Assembly: GCA_030834695.1 (NCBI GenBank) | Contig: JAUQXK010000114.1 | Span: 59,069 to 123,068 of the forward strand | Length of the DNA stretch: 64,000 nt | Direction of reading: 5' to 3' | From: Desulfobacterales bacterium | GTDB lineage: Bacteria > Desulfobacterota > Desulfobacteria > Desulfobacterales > SpSt-501 | Shown: positions 9,491-17,732 of the stretch, piece by piece | Numbering within the stretch: the first letter of the stretch is position 1 | Layout of the letters: each line of letters starts with the position of its first letter | Translations under genes and position numbers: made by a program | Notes under the pieces: generated by a model | Database searches by the model: none | The model's input: the letters and a program-made list of their open reading frames with translations, nothing else | Told to the model about the DNA's origin: nothing

Positions 9491-10657
9491 TTAATGTTTT
9501 GCCATCTGACTAAGGAGGGATTCCTCGACGAACCGGGCAATGGCCTCGAGCAGCACTTCCCGAGGAAAGGCATTTCGAGTGATGAGCGTGCTGGCCAAGG
9601 CCGGGTGCTCCCGGTTGAAGGGCATAGCCACCGCCCAATGATCGGCGTTAAGGTACCCTAAGAGTACGCCGCCGGGAACGAGAGCGTCATGGAACACAAC
9701 CTGGCTGTCGTTGCGCGGATCCACGAGCGCCAGCTTGTCGTAGCTGGGACGCAGGATGAGGGAAATGTCTTCACGTTCCGAAAAAGAAGCCAGAGAATAA
9801 TATCGCACGGAACCGGGGAGCCTGTTTGCAGAAAGCCACATCAGGCGCTCATGACGGCTCAGGCTTTCGATGCCCTGGCCTCCGCCCGGCGGGCAATTGC
9901 CATCGAAGGCCTGATCCGCAAATTTTTTGAGCAATTCCGAGACATCATCGGCGATCGGGGTGCCGCTGACGACGCCTGCCAGAGTGACCACCGCCGCCGT
10001 GCGGTCGCTCAGTCCCGGGTAGCTGGCCATGGCCTCCAGGACATCCGTCGCGCCTTTGGAGTAGCCGATAAAGACGAGTTTCTCGCCAAGCGCCAACGAC
10101 ATGTCGGAAACAGCTTTCTGAATCTGGGCCGCGTTCTGGGCGCTTCCGCCCAGGCCGCTCACCATGATGAAACCGGTTTTAAACCCGAGCGACTCGACAT
10201 ACGGTCGGGCGTCGGAAAATGGCTGGATGAAGCCTGAAACGCATTCTTCCGAGAGGCCGGGGATGATCACAAACCGCAGGGGCAGCCGGGCCGGGCCGAG
10301 ATAAACCGGCGGTCCTATCGCGCAGGGCTCGTCTGTGAGTCGGTGCAGTGCCTGTTCGCACGGACGGTCGTCCGGGAGGCGCGAGCCGTGGTCCTGTTGG
10401 ATGGCGCAGAATATCTCTCTGAAGCGCGACCGTTCATCGGATATGCCGGCGTAGCCAATGGGAACCAGGGTCGTCGGCGGTGTCTGGAGGTCGTACTTGA
10501 GCATGGGTGAAGGCGCACAGCCGGCCCCGAGAAGAGAAAACCAAACCGATATTACGCTGATGGATAGCACCCGCGTAAACCAACAACGAGAAAAGCATCG
10601 GAGGGTTAGGTGAATTGGAAAGCGGTGGTGCAATAATCCTTTTGTCGATGCGCTCAT
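9491..10657 (-). CDS. Alpha/beta hydrolase, probable exported lipoprotein
   Basis: About 388 residues from ATG 10657. An N-terminal basic stretch and hydrophobic segment end in a possible lipobox, LLGAGC, suggesting a lipid-anchored or exported enzyme. The nucleophile elbow GYSKG lies in KLVFIGYSKGATDVLEAMA; upstream is VSGLGG and downstream VVTLAGVVSGTP, as in lipases and esterases that act on acyl esters. Asp and His partners are plausible (DALVPGG, NADHWAVAMPF) but not certain. The frame stays open 55 codons further upstream without a signal-like sequence. It is divergent from a class 3 lipase gene at 10807, and the two share an intergenic region of about 150 bases. Confidence 0.7.
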   Translation of the reverse strand: MSASTKGLLHHRFPIHLTLRCFSRCWFTRVLSISVISVWFSLLGAGCAPSPMLKYDLQTPPTTLVPIGYAGISDERSRFREIFCAIQQDHGSRLPDDRPCEQALHRLTDEPCAIGPPVYLGPARLPLRFVIIPGLSEECVSGFIQPFSDARPYVESLGFKTGFIMVSGLGGSAQNAAQIQKAVSDMSLALGEKLVFIGYSKGATDVLEAMASYPGLSDRTAAVVTLAGVVSGTPIADDVSELLKKFADQAFDGNCPPGGGQGIESLSRHERLMWLSANRLPGSVRYYSLASFSEREDISLILRPSYDKLALVDPRNDSQVVFHDALVPGGVLLGYLNADHWAVAMPFNREHPALASTLITRNAFPREVLLEAIARFVEESLLSQMAKH

Positions 10658-10806
10658 CCGGGGCACCCTGTCTTGTGGAAAACAGCAAGAAGCGGATATT
10701 GCTCCTCGGTAAATGATTCCTACATTAGTTCGCCAGGCGGGGCAAGATTCCAGCGCAGCAAGAGGTTGCCCCTTCAGCAAAAATACGAATTCCGCTAAAG
10801 CTAAAA

Positions 10807-11886
10807 ATGGCCCGTTGCACATCTGAAATACTGCTGACCACCTGCCGCATGCTCATCGTTGCGGTCTTGGTATGCGGCAAGGCGTTCGGCGCCATGATCT
10901 CTACCGAAAGATCCATGAATCCCTACCCTCGCAAGAAAGCAATACCGGCCTTCACCCTGGCCAATCTAGCCCCGCCGTACTTAGAGCATACCTATTTCGA
11001 AGGTCAGGATTTACGCCCGTTTCAGGCCCACGCGGCATCCTTCGATCTGGCCAACGCCTGGTGGCTGGCGGAAGCCTCGGCCCTGGCATATGCCGATGAG
11101 GCCTTTGCCGCAGAATGGTTCAGGAAGGCCGGATTGGATGAGGTCAGGTTTTTTGACAAGCGCTCCACGCAGTGCTTCGTAGCCAGCAACCGTGAGTTTG
11201 CGGTGGTTGCCTTTAGAGGCAGTGAGGTCTGGAGGCGCAGGAGTGGCTTTGACGCGCGTGTCGTCGCAGCAGATTTCATGACCAATGCGGATTTCTGGCT
11301 GGCGGATTGGACGGACGGCGGCAAGGTCCATCGGGGGTTCAAAAATGCACTGGAGGAGGTCTGGGTGGATTTGTTTCCGCACCTTGTGGTGCTGCAGCGT
11401 CGAGGCTGCAGGATATGGATGACGGGGCACAGCCTCGGGGCGGCTCTTGCTACGCTGGCTGCGGATCGCTTTGGCGAGGTCCAGGGTGTCTTCACGTTCG
11501 GCTCCCCCCGAGTAGGGAACCGCCGGTTCAAGGAAAATTATTCGATACGGACATACCGCTTCGTCAACGGCAATGATATGGTGACACGAGTTCCGCCGTC
11601 CGGCCTCTATGTGCACGTTGGCGAGCCCAAGTTTATCGACCACGGGGGAGCGATCCGCAACCGACCTGCCGAAACCGTCATTGACCTGTTGCCTTTGACG
11701 GGGAGAACCGACGAAAAAATAATTCCCGAAAACAGCCATCCACCGAAAACACCTCTTTTCGTCCCTAATGCCGTAATCGACCATGTTCCCTTATTGTATG
11801 CTATCCTGATCTGGAACAACCTTGTCGACGTTAGCCCAGGCGCCGAACAGGAGGCATTTACGCTTAGACCGGCATTCGGGCATTGA
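10807..11886 (+). CDS. Class 3 lipase (Lipase_3 family), exported
   Basis: 359 residues. A signal-like segment MLIVAVLVCGKAFGA lies near the N-terminus. The fungal-type lipase core follows: VVAFRGSE (oxyanion region), MTGHSLGAALATLAADRF with the catalytic Ser in GHSLG, FTFGSPRVGNRRF, the Asp in NGNDMVTRVPP and a His in VIDHVPLLYA. All three triad residues are therefore present. The family hydrolyses triacylglycerols or other acyl esters outside the cytoplasm. It lies next to another hydrolase, a phosphoesterase and a phospholipase D in what looks like a group of exported lipid-active enzymes. Confidence 0.85.
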   Translation: MARCTSEILLTTCRMLIVAVLVCGKAFGAMISTERSMNPYPRKKAIPAFTLANLAPPYLEHTYFEGQDLRPFQAHAASFDLANAWWLAEASALAYADEAFAAEWFRKAGLDEVRFFDKRSTQCFVASNREFAVVAFRGSEVWRRRSGFDARVVAADFMTNADFWLADWTDGGKVHRGFKNALEEVWVDLFPHLVVLQRRGCRIWMTGHSLGAALATLAADRFGEVQGVFTFGSPRVGNRRFKENYSIRTYRFVNGNDMVTRVPPSGLYVHVGEPKFIDHGGAIRNRPAETVIDLLPLTGRTDEKIIPENSHPPKTPLFVPNAVIDHVPLLYAILIWNNLVDVSPGAEQEAFTLRPAFGH

Positions 11887-11964
11887 GATTGCGCACGGTT
11901 TCAGAGGCCGCATCCCACAATCGAACGAGCAGGGTCCAAGCCCTTTATTTTTAGGCCAGACCGT

Positions 11965-13794
11965 TCAATCCATGCCCACGGTCGCGTCCACGCGGAAGAA
12001 ATCGCGACTGCGCCGGCGTTCCTCGGTGCTTCCCGGGCGCTTGTCCTCCGGGGTCATGTCGAAGTCGTCCTTGGCCGCGATCGCTGCGCGGCAGGTCATG
12101 TAAGCTTTGGCCCGCGGGTCCTGGATGTCGTCCCACTGCTCGCTGACCGTGTAGGCAAAAAAAGCCTTTTTGCGGTACGACTCGACGGAGGTCGCAAGGT
12201 CGGTGTGCTGCATCGTGGGGAGCGCGGCCGCACAGGCCTTAACGGAGCCTGCCACGCAGAAACCCGGGACCACGACATCTTCCAGCTCCGGCACCTGCCC
12301 GCCCAGGTCCCCGTGCGTGCTCATGATGACGTCCAGAAGGCCGTCGATGTAACGGTGGGCGTGCTCGTACAAGTTCAGACGGGCCGCATCCGAAATCCCT
12401 TCGAAACTCGAAAAGGCCCAGTCGAACAGGGTCCCGCGTGACTCTCGTTGAGCCGTAACGATGGCGTGATCACGGCGGGCGATCTTTTCGAGCGGGACCT
12501 CCACTTCGGTGCACGTCTGCTGAACCCAGGCATCGAGGATCTCCTGGTCGTTTCGCGGCGGGGATTTGAGCATGGGCATCAAGTCCGCGCTGACCTTGAT
12601 CCTTTTGGCCGCGGGATCGTAAGCAAAGCCGATCCGCCGGTACGCGATCGGCCAGTCGGCGAGCGAGCTGACGTTGAGTTCGAGCAGGCTTCTATTGCGG
12701 AGCCGGTGCATCGCCCACCAGCCTTCGTGCGTATGGGCGGAAATGTAAACCAGGGGGTTGTCCACCCGTTCCATGATCGTAGCCAGCCGGTTGCGAGACT
12801 CAATGTCGAGCTGGTTCCAGCTGTGGTGGCCGGCAAATATTACGATTTCACCGGCTCGCTGCGCTTCCTGGACATAGGCGTCGATGATCCGCGCCTGGCC
12901 ATCGAGAACCCGCCCCGTATCGCCCGGACTGTCGCCGGTGAGCATGTTGAGAACGCCCATCGCGACGCTGAGCTGGCTGGTGTCGATGCCCACGATGGTC
13001 ACCCGCCGGAGGGCGTCAGGTTCGGCCGGCACACGGAGCTTCTGGACAATAAACGAGGTGGCGTAGTTGCGTCCGAACACAAGGTTGGCGTCGACCTTCT
13101 CGACAAAACCTTCTTGGTCCGGATTGATCCAGGCCAATTGTATATCCTTAAGGTCTTTGGTTTTTTGAGGTGACTTCAATCCGAAATGATGATGCGGCCC
13201 GGTGGCAAGGAATTCTATGTATTTCTGGATGAACATGCGTTTGTTCAAGGCAGGGCCTTTCCCATCTGAGCTGGGCGGGACATCCTCGTCTTCGGAGGTT
13301 TGACGACAGCCGCGCTGCCACTCCAGCACCTCGCCCTTGAGGTAATCGGTAAGCAGATCGTGGTTGAAAACCCCGAAGAGCAGCCCGTCGTGGTTGCCCG
13401 GCAATATCACCTTGGCCTGTTCGCCGGTGTCAAAGATTTTGCGCATCCGATGCCACTCGGACTGGCAGGACATGTCAACCACGTCGCCGAGATGCAGAAG
13501 CGGCATGTCGGGATGTTTTTGGATGGCCCATTCCAGTAACCTCCGGCCGAAAAGAGGCTGCTCGGCCGGGCGCTGGGCGACCTCGACATAGGTGTCAACC
13601 GCGCCATCCTCCTGGTGCAGCGGAAAGCCCGTGGCATTGTGTTCTTGAGTGTCGCCGACGGCAATCATCGGCCGGGTCAGAGGGATATATCGGCCTGGAA
13701 GATTTGTCGTAATCCGCCCGGGTTGGGTCGTACAGCCGACGATCGTTAGGATGAATGAACCAACGGTGACGAAGAAGCAGATTCGGGGTTTCAT
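11965..13794 (-). CDS. Metallophosphoesterase lipoprotein (calcineurin-like)
   Basis: About 609 residues from ATG 13794. A type II signal is visible: MKPRICFFVTVGSFILTIVG followed directly by Cys. All main metallophosphoesterase blocks can be read: GDTQEHN (a D-x-H variant), LHLGDVVDMS, LPGNHDG, FAGHHSW and SAHTHEGWW, which supply the two-metal site. The rest has no recognised domain. Probable role: hydrolysis of phosphate esters at the cell surface or periplasm, substrate unknown. It converges on the lipase gene at 10807-11886 with about 80 bases between them. A GTG at 13803 is the only nearby alternative start. Confidence 0.8.
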   Translation of the reverse strand: MKPRICFFVTVGSFILTIVGCTTQPGRITTNLPGRYIPLTRPMIAVGDTQEHNATGFPLHQEDGAVDTYVEVAQRPAEQPLFGRRLLEWAIQKHPDMPLLHLGDVVDMSCQSEWHRMRKIFDTGEQAKVILPGNHDGLLFGVFNHDLLTDYLKGEVLEWQRGCRQTSEDEDVPPSSDGKGPALNKRMFIQKYIEFLATGPHHHFGLKSPQKTKDLKDIQLAWINPDQEGFVEKVDANLVFGRNYATSFIVQKLRVPAEPDALRRVTIVGIDTSQLSVAMGVLNMLTGDSPGDTGRVLDGQARIIDAYVQEAQRAGEIVIFAGHHSWNQLDIESRNRLATIMERVDNPLVYISAHTHEGWWAMHRLRNRSLLELNVSSLADWPIAYRRIGFAYDPAAKRIKVSADLMPMLKSPPRNDQEILDAWVQQTCTEVEVPLEKIARRDHAIVTAQRESRGTLFDWAFSSFEGISDAARLNLYEHAHRYIDGLLDVIMSTHGDLGGQVPELEDVVVPGFCVAGSVKACAAALPTMQHTDLATSVESYRKKAFFAYTVSEQWDDIQDPRAKAYMTCRAAIAAKDDFDMTPEDKRPGSTEERRRSRDFFRVDATVGMD

Positions 13795-14137
13795 GTGGGG
13801 CACCTGTATCGCAGAAAGCCTCCGGCTTTTTTCAGGTCATACATGTCAATAATCAAATAGTTTTTCAATGCCTGGTTCATGTTTTGAAGAGTGACTATAA
13901 CGTCGACCAAAGAAATATCAACCGGTCTGCCAAGGAATATCATACCGAATTTTATTCCGGTCGGATTTTCATGATACCCGCTTCGGATTTGTAGACAAAT
14001 AGTCCCTGATGGTTATTGTGGCAAAAAAAAGTTGTAAGGCATAAATCCATGCACAGTAGCCCAATGCCAATAAGGAATAATGAATAATGCCTTCCGCAGC
14101 TGAACCATAAAATCACATGACACCAAGGAGTAGACGG
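13795..14137. other. Divergent intergenic region
   Basis: About 340 AT-rich bases between the phosphoesterase (minus) and the TRAP binding protein (plus). It must carry both promoters. I see no strong sigma-70 or sigma-54 match, no clear hairpin and no credible small gene; a run of eight A bases follows GTGGC near 14020. Confidence 0.5.
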
Positions 14138-15115
14138 ATGAAAAAAGCTTTATGCGCTCTCCTTTTGTCGGCCGTCGCGGTTTCATTGGCTCAGGCACAA
14201 ACCATTCAGATGAAGCTTGCGCACTATGCTACGGAGAGCCACCCGGGCAGCCTCGCTGGCAAGATGTTCGCCGAAGGCGTTGATAAACGCACGCAGGGGA
14301 AAATTAAGATCGCACTTTACCCTAACAATGCACTGGGGTCGCCACCCGCAGTCCTGGAGCAGAGCATTCGCGGCGCTGTGGATATGGCGCTGCCGTCACA
14401 GGGGCAGCTCGGCCTGCACCTGAAAAAGTTCAATTGCGTGATGCTGCCGTTTATTTTCGAAAGCTATGCGCACGCGGACCGGGTGATCGACGGCCCCTTC
14501 ATCGCGTGGGCCGCCTCGGACCTTGAGAAGATCGGGCTGGTCTTTCTATCGAACTGGGAGTGGGGATTCCGCAACCTCACCAACGGCAAACGACCGGTGG
14601 ACACTCCCGGCGATGTAAGGGGCTTGACGGTGCGGACCCCACCCGGGCTGCCCTACCGCGCAGCCATGGAGGCCCTGGGTGCCATCGTTGCAACGGTGGA
14701 TTTCAACGATCTGCAGAAGGCGCTGAGAGAGGGTGTGATCGACGCAGAGGAAAACCCCGTCGCGGTGATTTATTCGAGCCGGATCTACGACGTCCATAAA
14801 CACTTGGCGATGACCGGGCACAACTACAACTCGATGGTTCACGTGATCAACAAAAAGGTTTGGGACAAACTCACCCCCGAGCAGCAGAACATCATACGGG
14901 AAGAGAGCGTTTCGGCCGGCAAGTGGATGCGCAAGGCCGTGCGGGACGCCGAGGCCGAACAGATTGAAAAGATGAAGCAGGGTGGGGTTCAGGTGACCTA
15001 TCCGGACCGGGCCAAGTTCAAGGCGCTGATGAAATCCGCCTATGATCGGATGAATGCCTCAGCCGGCGAGGAGAATATCAAAGAGTTTGTCAAAATGGTG
15101 GAAGCGGAGAAGTAA
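14138..15115 (+). CDS. TRAP transporter solute-binding protein (DctP family), orphan
   Basis: 325 residues from ATG 14138, with AAGGAG eight bases upstream. MKKALCALLLSAVAVSLAQAQ is a signal peptide. The mature protein follows the DctP pattern: MKLAHYATESHPGSLAGKMF, LYPNNALGSP, LRGLTVRTPP with the ligand-binding Arg, and QKALREGVIDAEENP. Such proteins bind carboxylates (C4-dicarboxylates, lactate, sialic acid) in the periplasm for DctQ/DctM-type permeases. No DctQ or DctM gene is present in this window, so it either serves a distant permease or acts in sensing. The next gene follows after about 75 bases. Confidence 0.88.
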   Translation: MKKALCALLLSAVAVSLAQAQTIQMKLAHYATESHPGSLAGKMFAEGVDKRTQGKIKIALYPNNALGSPPAVLEQSIRGAVDMALPSQGQLGLHLKKFNCVMLPFIFESYAHADRVIDGPFIAWAASDLEKIGLVFLSNWEWGFRNLTNGKRPVDTPGDVRGLTVRTPPGLPYRAAMEALGAIVATVDFNDLQKALREGVIDAEENPVAVIYSSRIYDVHKHLAMTGHNYNSMVHVINKKVWDKLTPEQQNIIREESVSAGKWMRKAVRDAEAEQIEKMKQGGVQVTYPDRAKFKALMKSAYDRMNASAGEENIKEFVKMVEAEK

Positions 15116-15189
15116 GCGGCATCGGTGGTTGCGCACAGTTGCCTGGCTGTTTTTGTTTCTTCAGCAAGGTACATGCTTAAAGGTCAGCA

Positions 15190-16782
15190 ATGAAGAAATA
15201 TCAGCGCTTATCGATCGTTTTTTCGGTGGTGGCGGTATTGCTTGGCTGTGTGCATAAAAACGTTGTGTCGCCTACTGCCCAGCAACTCGATAATAAACCC
15301 TCCATGTCGCCGCTGCAGGGCCTCAGCAAAAGCAGCCGGCCGGTCCCCGTGTTCGGCCCGTCGCAGGAATTCGCCGGAAGCCTGCCTGGCGAAGCGGGCC
15401 AAAGGAGCGTTTTCGACGTCCACGGCCCGAATTCAAATCGGATTGCTTTGCTGAAAAACGGCGACGAGTCATTTGCCGCGCGTGTGCGGATGCTTGAAGG
15501 GGCTCAAAAATCAATACGGATTCAAGCATTGATTTTTTCCGGCGACGAAGCGGGGTTGCATATCGCCGAAATCTTGAAAAAGAAAAAAGCTGGGGGCCTG
15601 GATGTCCGCGTGATCGTGGATGCCGCGGCGAATCTCGGCTGGCAGACCCAGTGGATGTATTTCGACCTGAAGCAGCATGGGATCGAGGTCCAGGGCTACG
15701 AGTCGCTTTACCTTGAGTGGATCAACGAGGTCCCGATCCCTTTTCTTTCGCCCGCCAAGGACCCCGAAGCGCCGAATCACCGCTACCATGAGAAAATGTG
15801 GATCGTTGACGGTGAAACGGAGCATGGAGAGGCTGTGGTGGGGGGGCTTAACATCGCCAACGAATATTTCAGGGTGGATGCTTCGGATCCCGGCCACTTT
15901 TGGCGGGACCAGGACGTCATCGTCAAAGGGAGCATCATTGCGGACATGGTGACGGCCTTTGACCGCAATTACGACCACTTCCTCGAAATCAAAGAAAGCC
16001 GTGGAGGACTCAACACCGATAGCTACTGGCAATCGACACGGGAATTTCTGGATAAATTCGGGAAACTGACCGTTTCCTACACGACCCGGGCCGACCTGGT
16101 TGCACGAGTAAACAGCATGGCCCGAATGAAGCCTGCTTTGAATTATGCAAATGCGCGCAGCAGGTTTTTTCACAACCGCCCGCGGTTGGGCGAGTCCTAT
16201 ATAGAGCAGGCTTATCGGAAGTTGATCGACCATGCCGAACGCGAGATCATCATCTGCAACGCTTACCTGATCCCGTCATCCGAGTTGATCGATGCTATAA
16301 GAGATGCCGTCCTTCGCGGCGTACGCGTGATAATTCTTACCAACAGTCCTGAAACGAACGATTTACCTGAGCTGACCATGGTCGGGCGCAGCTACTACAA
16401 AAAAATATTGGCCGTAAATGAGGATGAACCGGCAAAGAAAAGCGGCGGCGACGTCCAAATCTGGGAATGGTGCGGTTGGCGATACGACCAAGCGCATCAA
16501 ACCGAAGGCACCATCCATGCCAAGTATGCCGTCTTCGACCGACGTTATTCGCTGGTCGGGTCATACAACCTGGACCCAAGAAGCGAGAAGCTCAACAGCG
16601 AGACGGCCGTGGTGTTCGAGAGCGATATCCTGTCAGCGGAGCTGGCGGTCATATTCTATGAAAATGATTTGGCGTACAGCCGCCAAGTCACCCACGAAGA
16701 CGCGAAGGAGTTTAGCGAACCAACGGATGTGCTCTATCGGCTTAGAAAAGAATTCGGCGACTTATTTGAACCGCTGCTATAA
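15190..16782 (+). CDS. Phospholipase D-like lipoprotein (cardiolipin synthase type)
   Basis: 530 residues. The N-terminus ends in VLLGC, a good lipobox, so the protein is probably membrane-anchored outside the cytoplasm. Both HxK(x4)D motifs of the phospholipase D superfamily are present: HEKMWIVD followed by GGLNIANEYF, and HAKYAVFD followed by VGSYNLDPRS. The two-motif layout matches PLDc_2 enzymes such as cardiolipin synthases and exported phosphatidyltransferases. It could hydrolyse or remodel phospholipids. The neighbouring TRAP binding protein and PliG-like gene are in the same direction with short gaps, so co-transcription is possible. Confidence 0.85.
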   Translation: MKKYQRLSIVFSVVAVLLGCVHKNVVSPTAQQLDNKPSMSPLQGLSKSSRPVPVFGPSQEFAGSLPGEAGQRSVFDVHGPNSNRIALLKNGDESFAARVRMLEGAQKSIRIQALIFSGDEAGLHIAEILKKKKAGGLDVRVIVDAAANLGWQTQWMYFDLKQHGIEVQGYESLYLEWINEVPIPFLSPAKDPEAPNHRYHEKMWIVDGETEHGEAVVGGLNIANEYFRVDASDPGHFWRDQDVIVKGSIIADMVTAFDRNYDHFLEIKESRGGLNTDSYWQSTREFLDKFGKLTVSYTTRADLVARVNSMARMKPALNYANARSRFFHNRPRLGESYIEQAYRKLIDHAEREIIICNAYLIPSSELIDAIRDAVLRGVRVIILTNSPETNDLPELTMVGRSYYKKILAVNEDEPAKKSGGDVQIWEWCGWRYDQAHQTEGTIHAKYAVFDRRYSLVGSYNLDPRSEKLNSETAVVFESDILSAELAVIFYENDLAYSRQVTHEDAKEFSEPTDVLYRLRKEFGDLFEPLL

Positions 16783-16794
16783 CCGGAGGCCCAG

Positions 16795-17550
16795 ATGAAT
16801 CCCAGAAATTTTCTTTCTGCCGTAATTTCTCTTTCTGTATTGATCATCAGTTCGCAAGTGTTCGCAAAGGACGAGATCCGCACCGAACGGGTGCAGTTTG
16901 CGAAGAACGCTACGTCGGTGGTCATCCAGGGACGGCTGAAGGGCTATTCGGAGGTGGACTATCGGGTGCGTGCAGGTGCCGGCCAGACGATCACTGTCTC
17001 GCTCAAGAGATCGAACCGGTCCAACTACTTCAATGTGCTGCCGCCCGGCAGCAAGGACGTAGCGATGTACGCCGGACAAACCGGGGAGGACTTCAAGCGT
17101 GTTCTTCCGACCGACGGTGACTACACGATACGCGTCTATCTGGTGCGCGCCGCGGCGCGCCGCTATGAGTCGAGTGACTACACACTGACCATCAATGTGA
17201 CCGGTAAAGCCCTGGCGCCCGTTCCCGCGCCCAAAGACGCGGTCATTCCGGGTACGCCCTTTCATGCATCGGCGAAAATTGCCTGCGTGCCGTACATCGA
17301 GGTGTTTCGCGAAAAAAAGCCTCAGGCGTGCGAGGCCTTTGTCATCCGCCGCGGTTTCGACGGCACTGCCACCGTCGAGATCCCACAGGCGGACTCCGCC
17401 ACGCGCCGCATCCTGTTCCTGAAGGGCAAGCCGGTAGCGTCGGATTCTCCTTCCCCGGTGAGCTTCTCCCGCAAGGACGATCTCACCATCGTCACATTTG
17501 ACACCGATGAGCGTTACGAGATCCCCGACGCTTTCGTCTTCGGTGGCTAA
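16795..17550 (+). CDS. Exported protein with PliG-like lysozyme-inhibitor domain
   Basis: 251 residues; ATG 16795 follows CCGGAGG. A signal peptide ends near SSQVFA-K. Residues about 30-140 follow the pattern of PliG, the periplasmic inhibitor of g-type lysozyme: VQFAKNATSVVIQGRLKGY, then AGQTITVSLK, then LPTDGDYTIRVYLVRAAARR and a final beta strand. The other half (about 150-251) contains a Cys pair region (KIACVPYIEV, QACEAFVIRR) that I do not recognise. Probable role: protection of peptidoglycan from foreign lysozymes, or a beta-sandwich binding module. It lies 12 bases after the phospholipase gene, so the two are probably co-expressed. Confidence 0.6.
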   Translation: MNPRNFLSAVISLSVLIISSQVFAKDEIRTERVQFAKNATSVVIQGRLKGYSEVDYRVRAGAGQTITVSLKRSNRSNYFNVLPPGSKDVAMYAGQTGEDFKRVLPTDGDYTIRVYLVRAAARRYESSDYTLTINVTGKALAPVPAPKDAVIPGTPFHASAKIACVPYIEVFREKKPQACEAFVIRRGFDGTATVEIPQADSATRRILFLKGKPVASDSPSPVSFSRKDDLTIVTFDTDERYEIPDAFVFGG

Positions 17551-17732
17551 GCGGGCGGCATCCGCAACCACAATACCCAGCAATTTTCAAAACTGAGGGT
17601 GGGGCAGATATCGGCGATGAATAGAATCGGTGACAGCTCTTGGGTTTTGAATGGTGTTTGTCAGCTGATCGATAGCAATCCGCTTATGCAAAAATCGCGG
17701 ATATCATCCTGTCTGGGGAAAAATTCAGAAGA

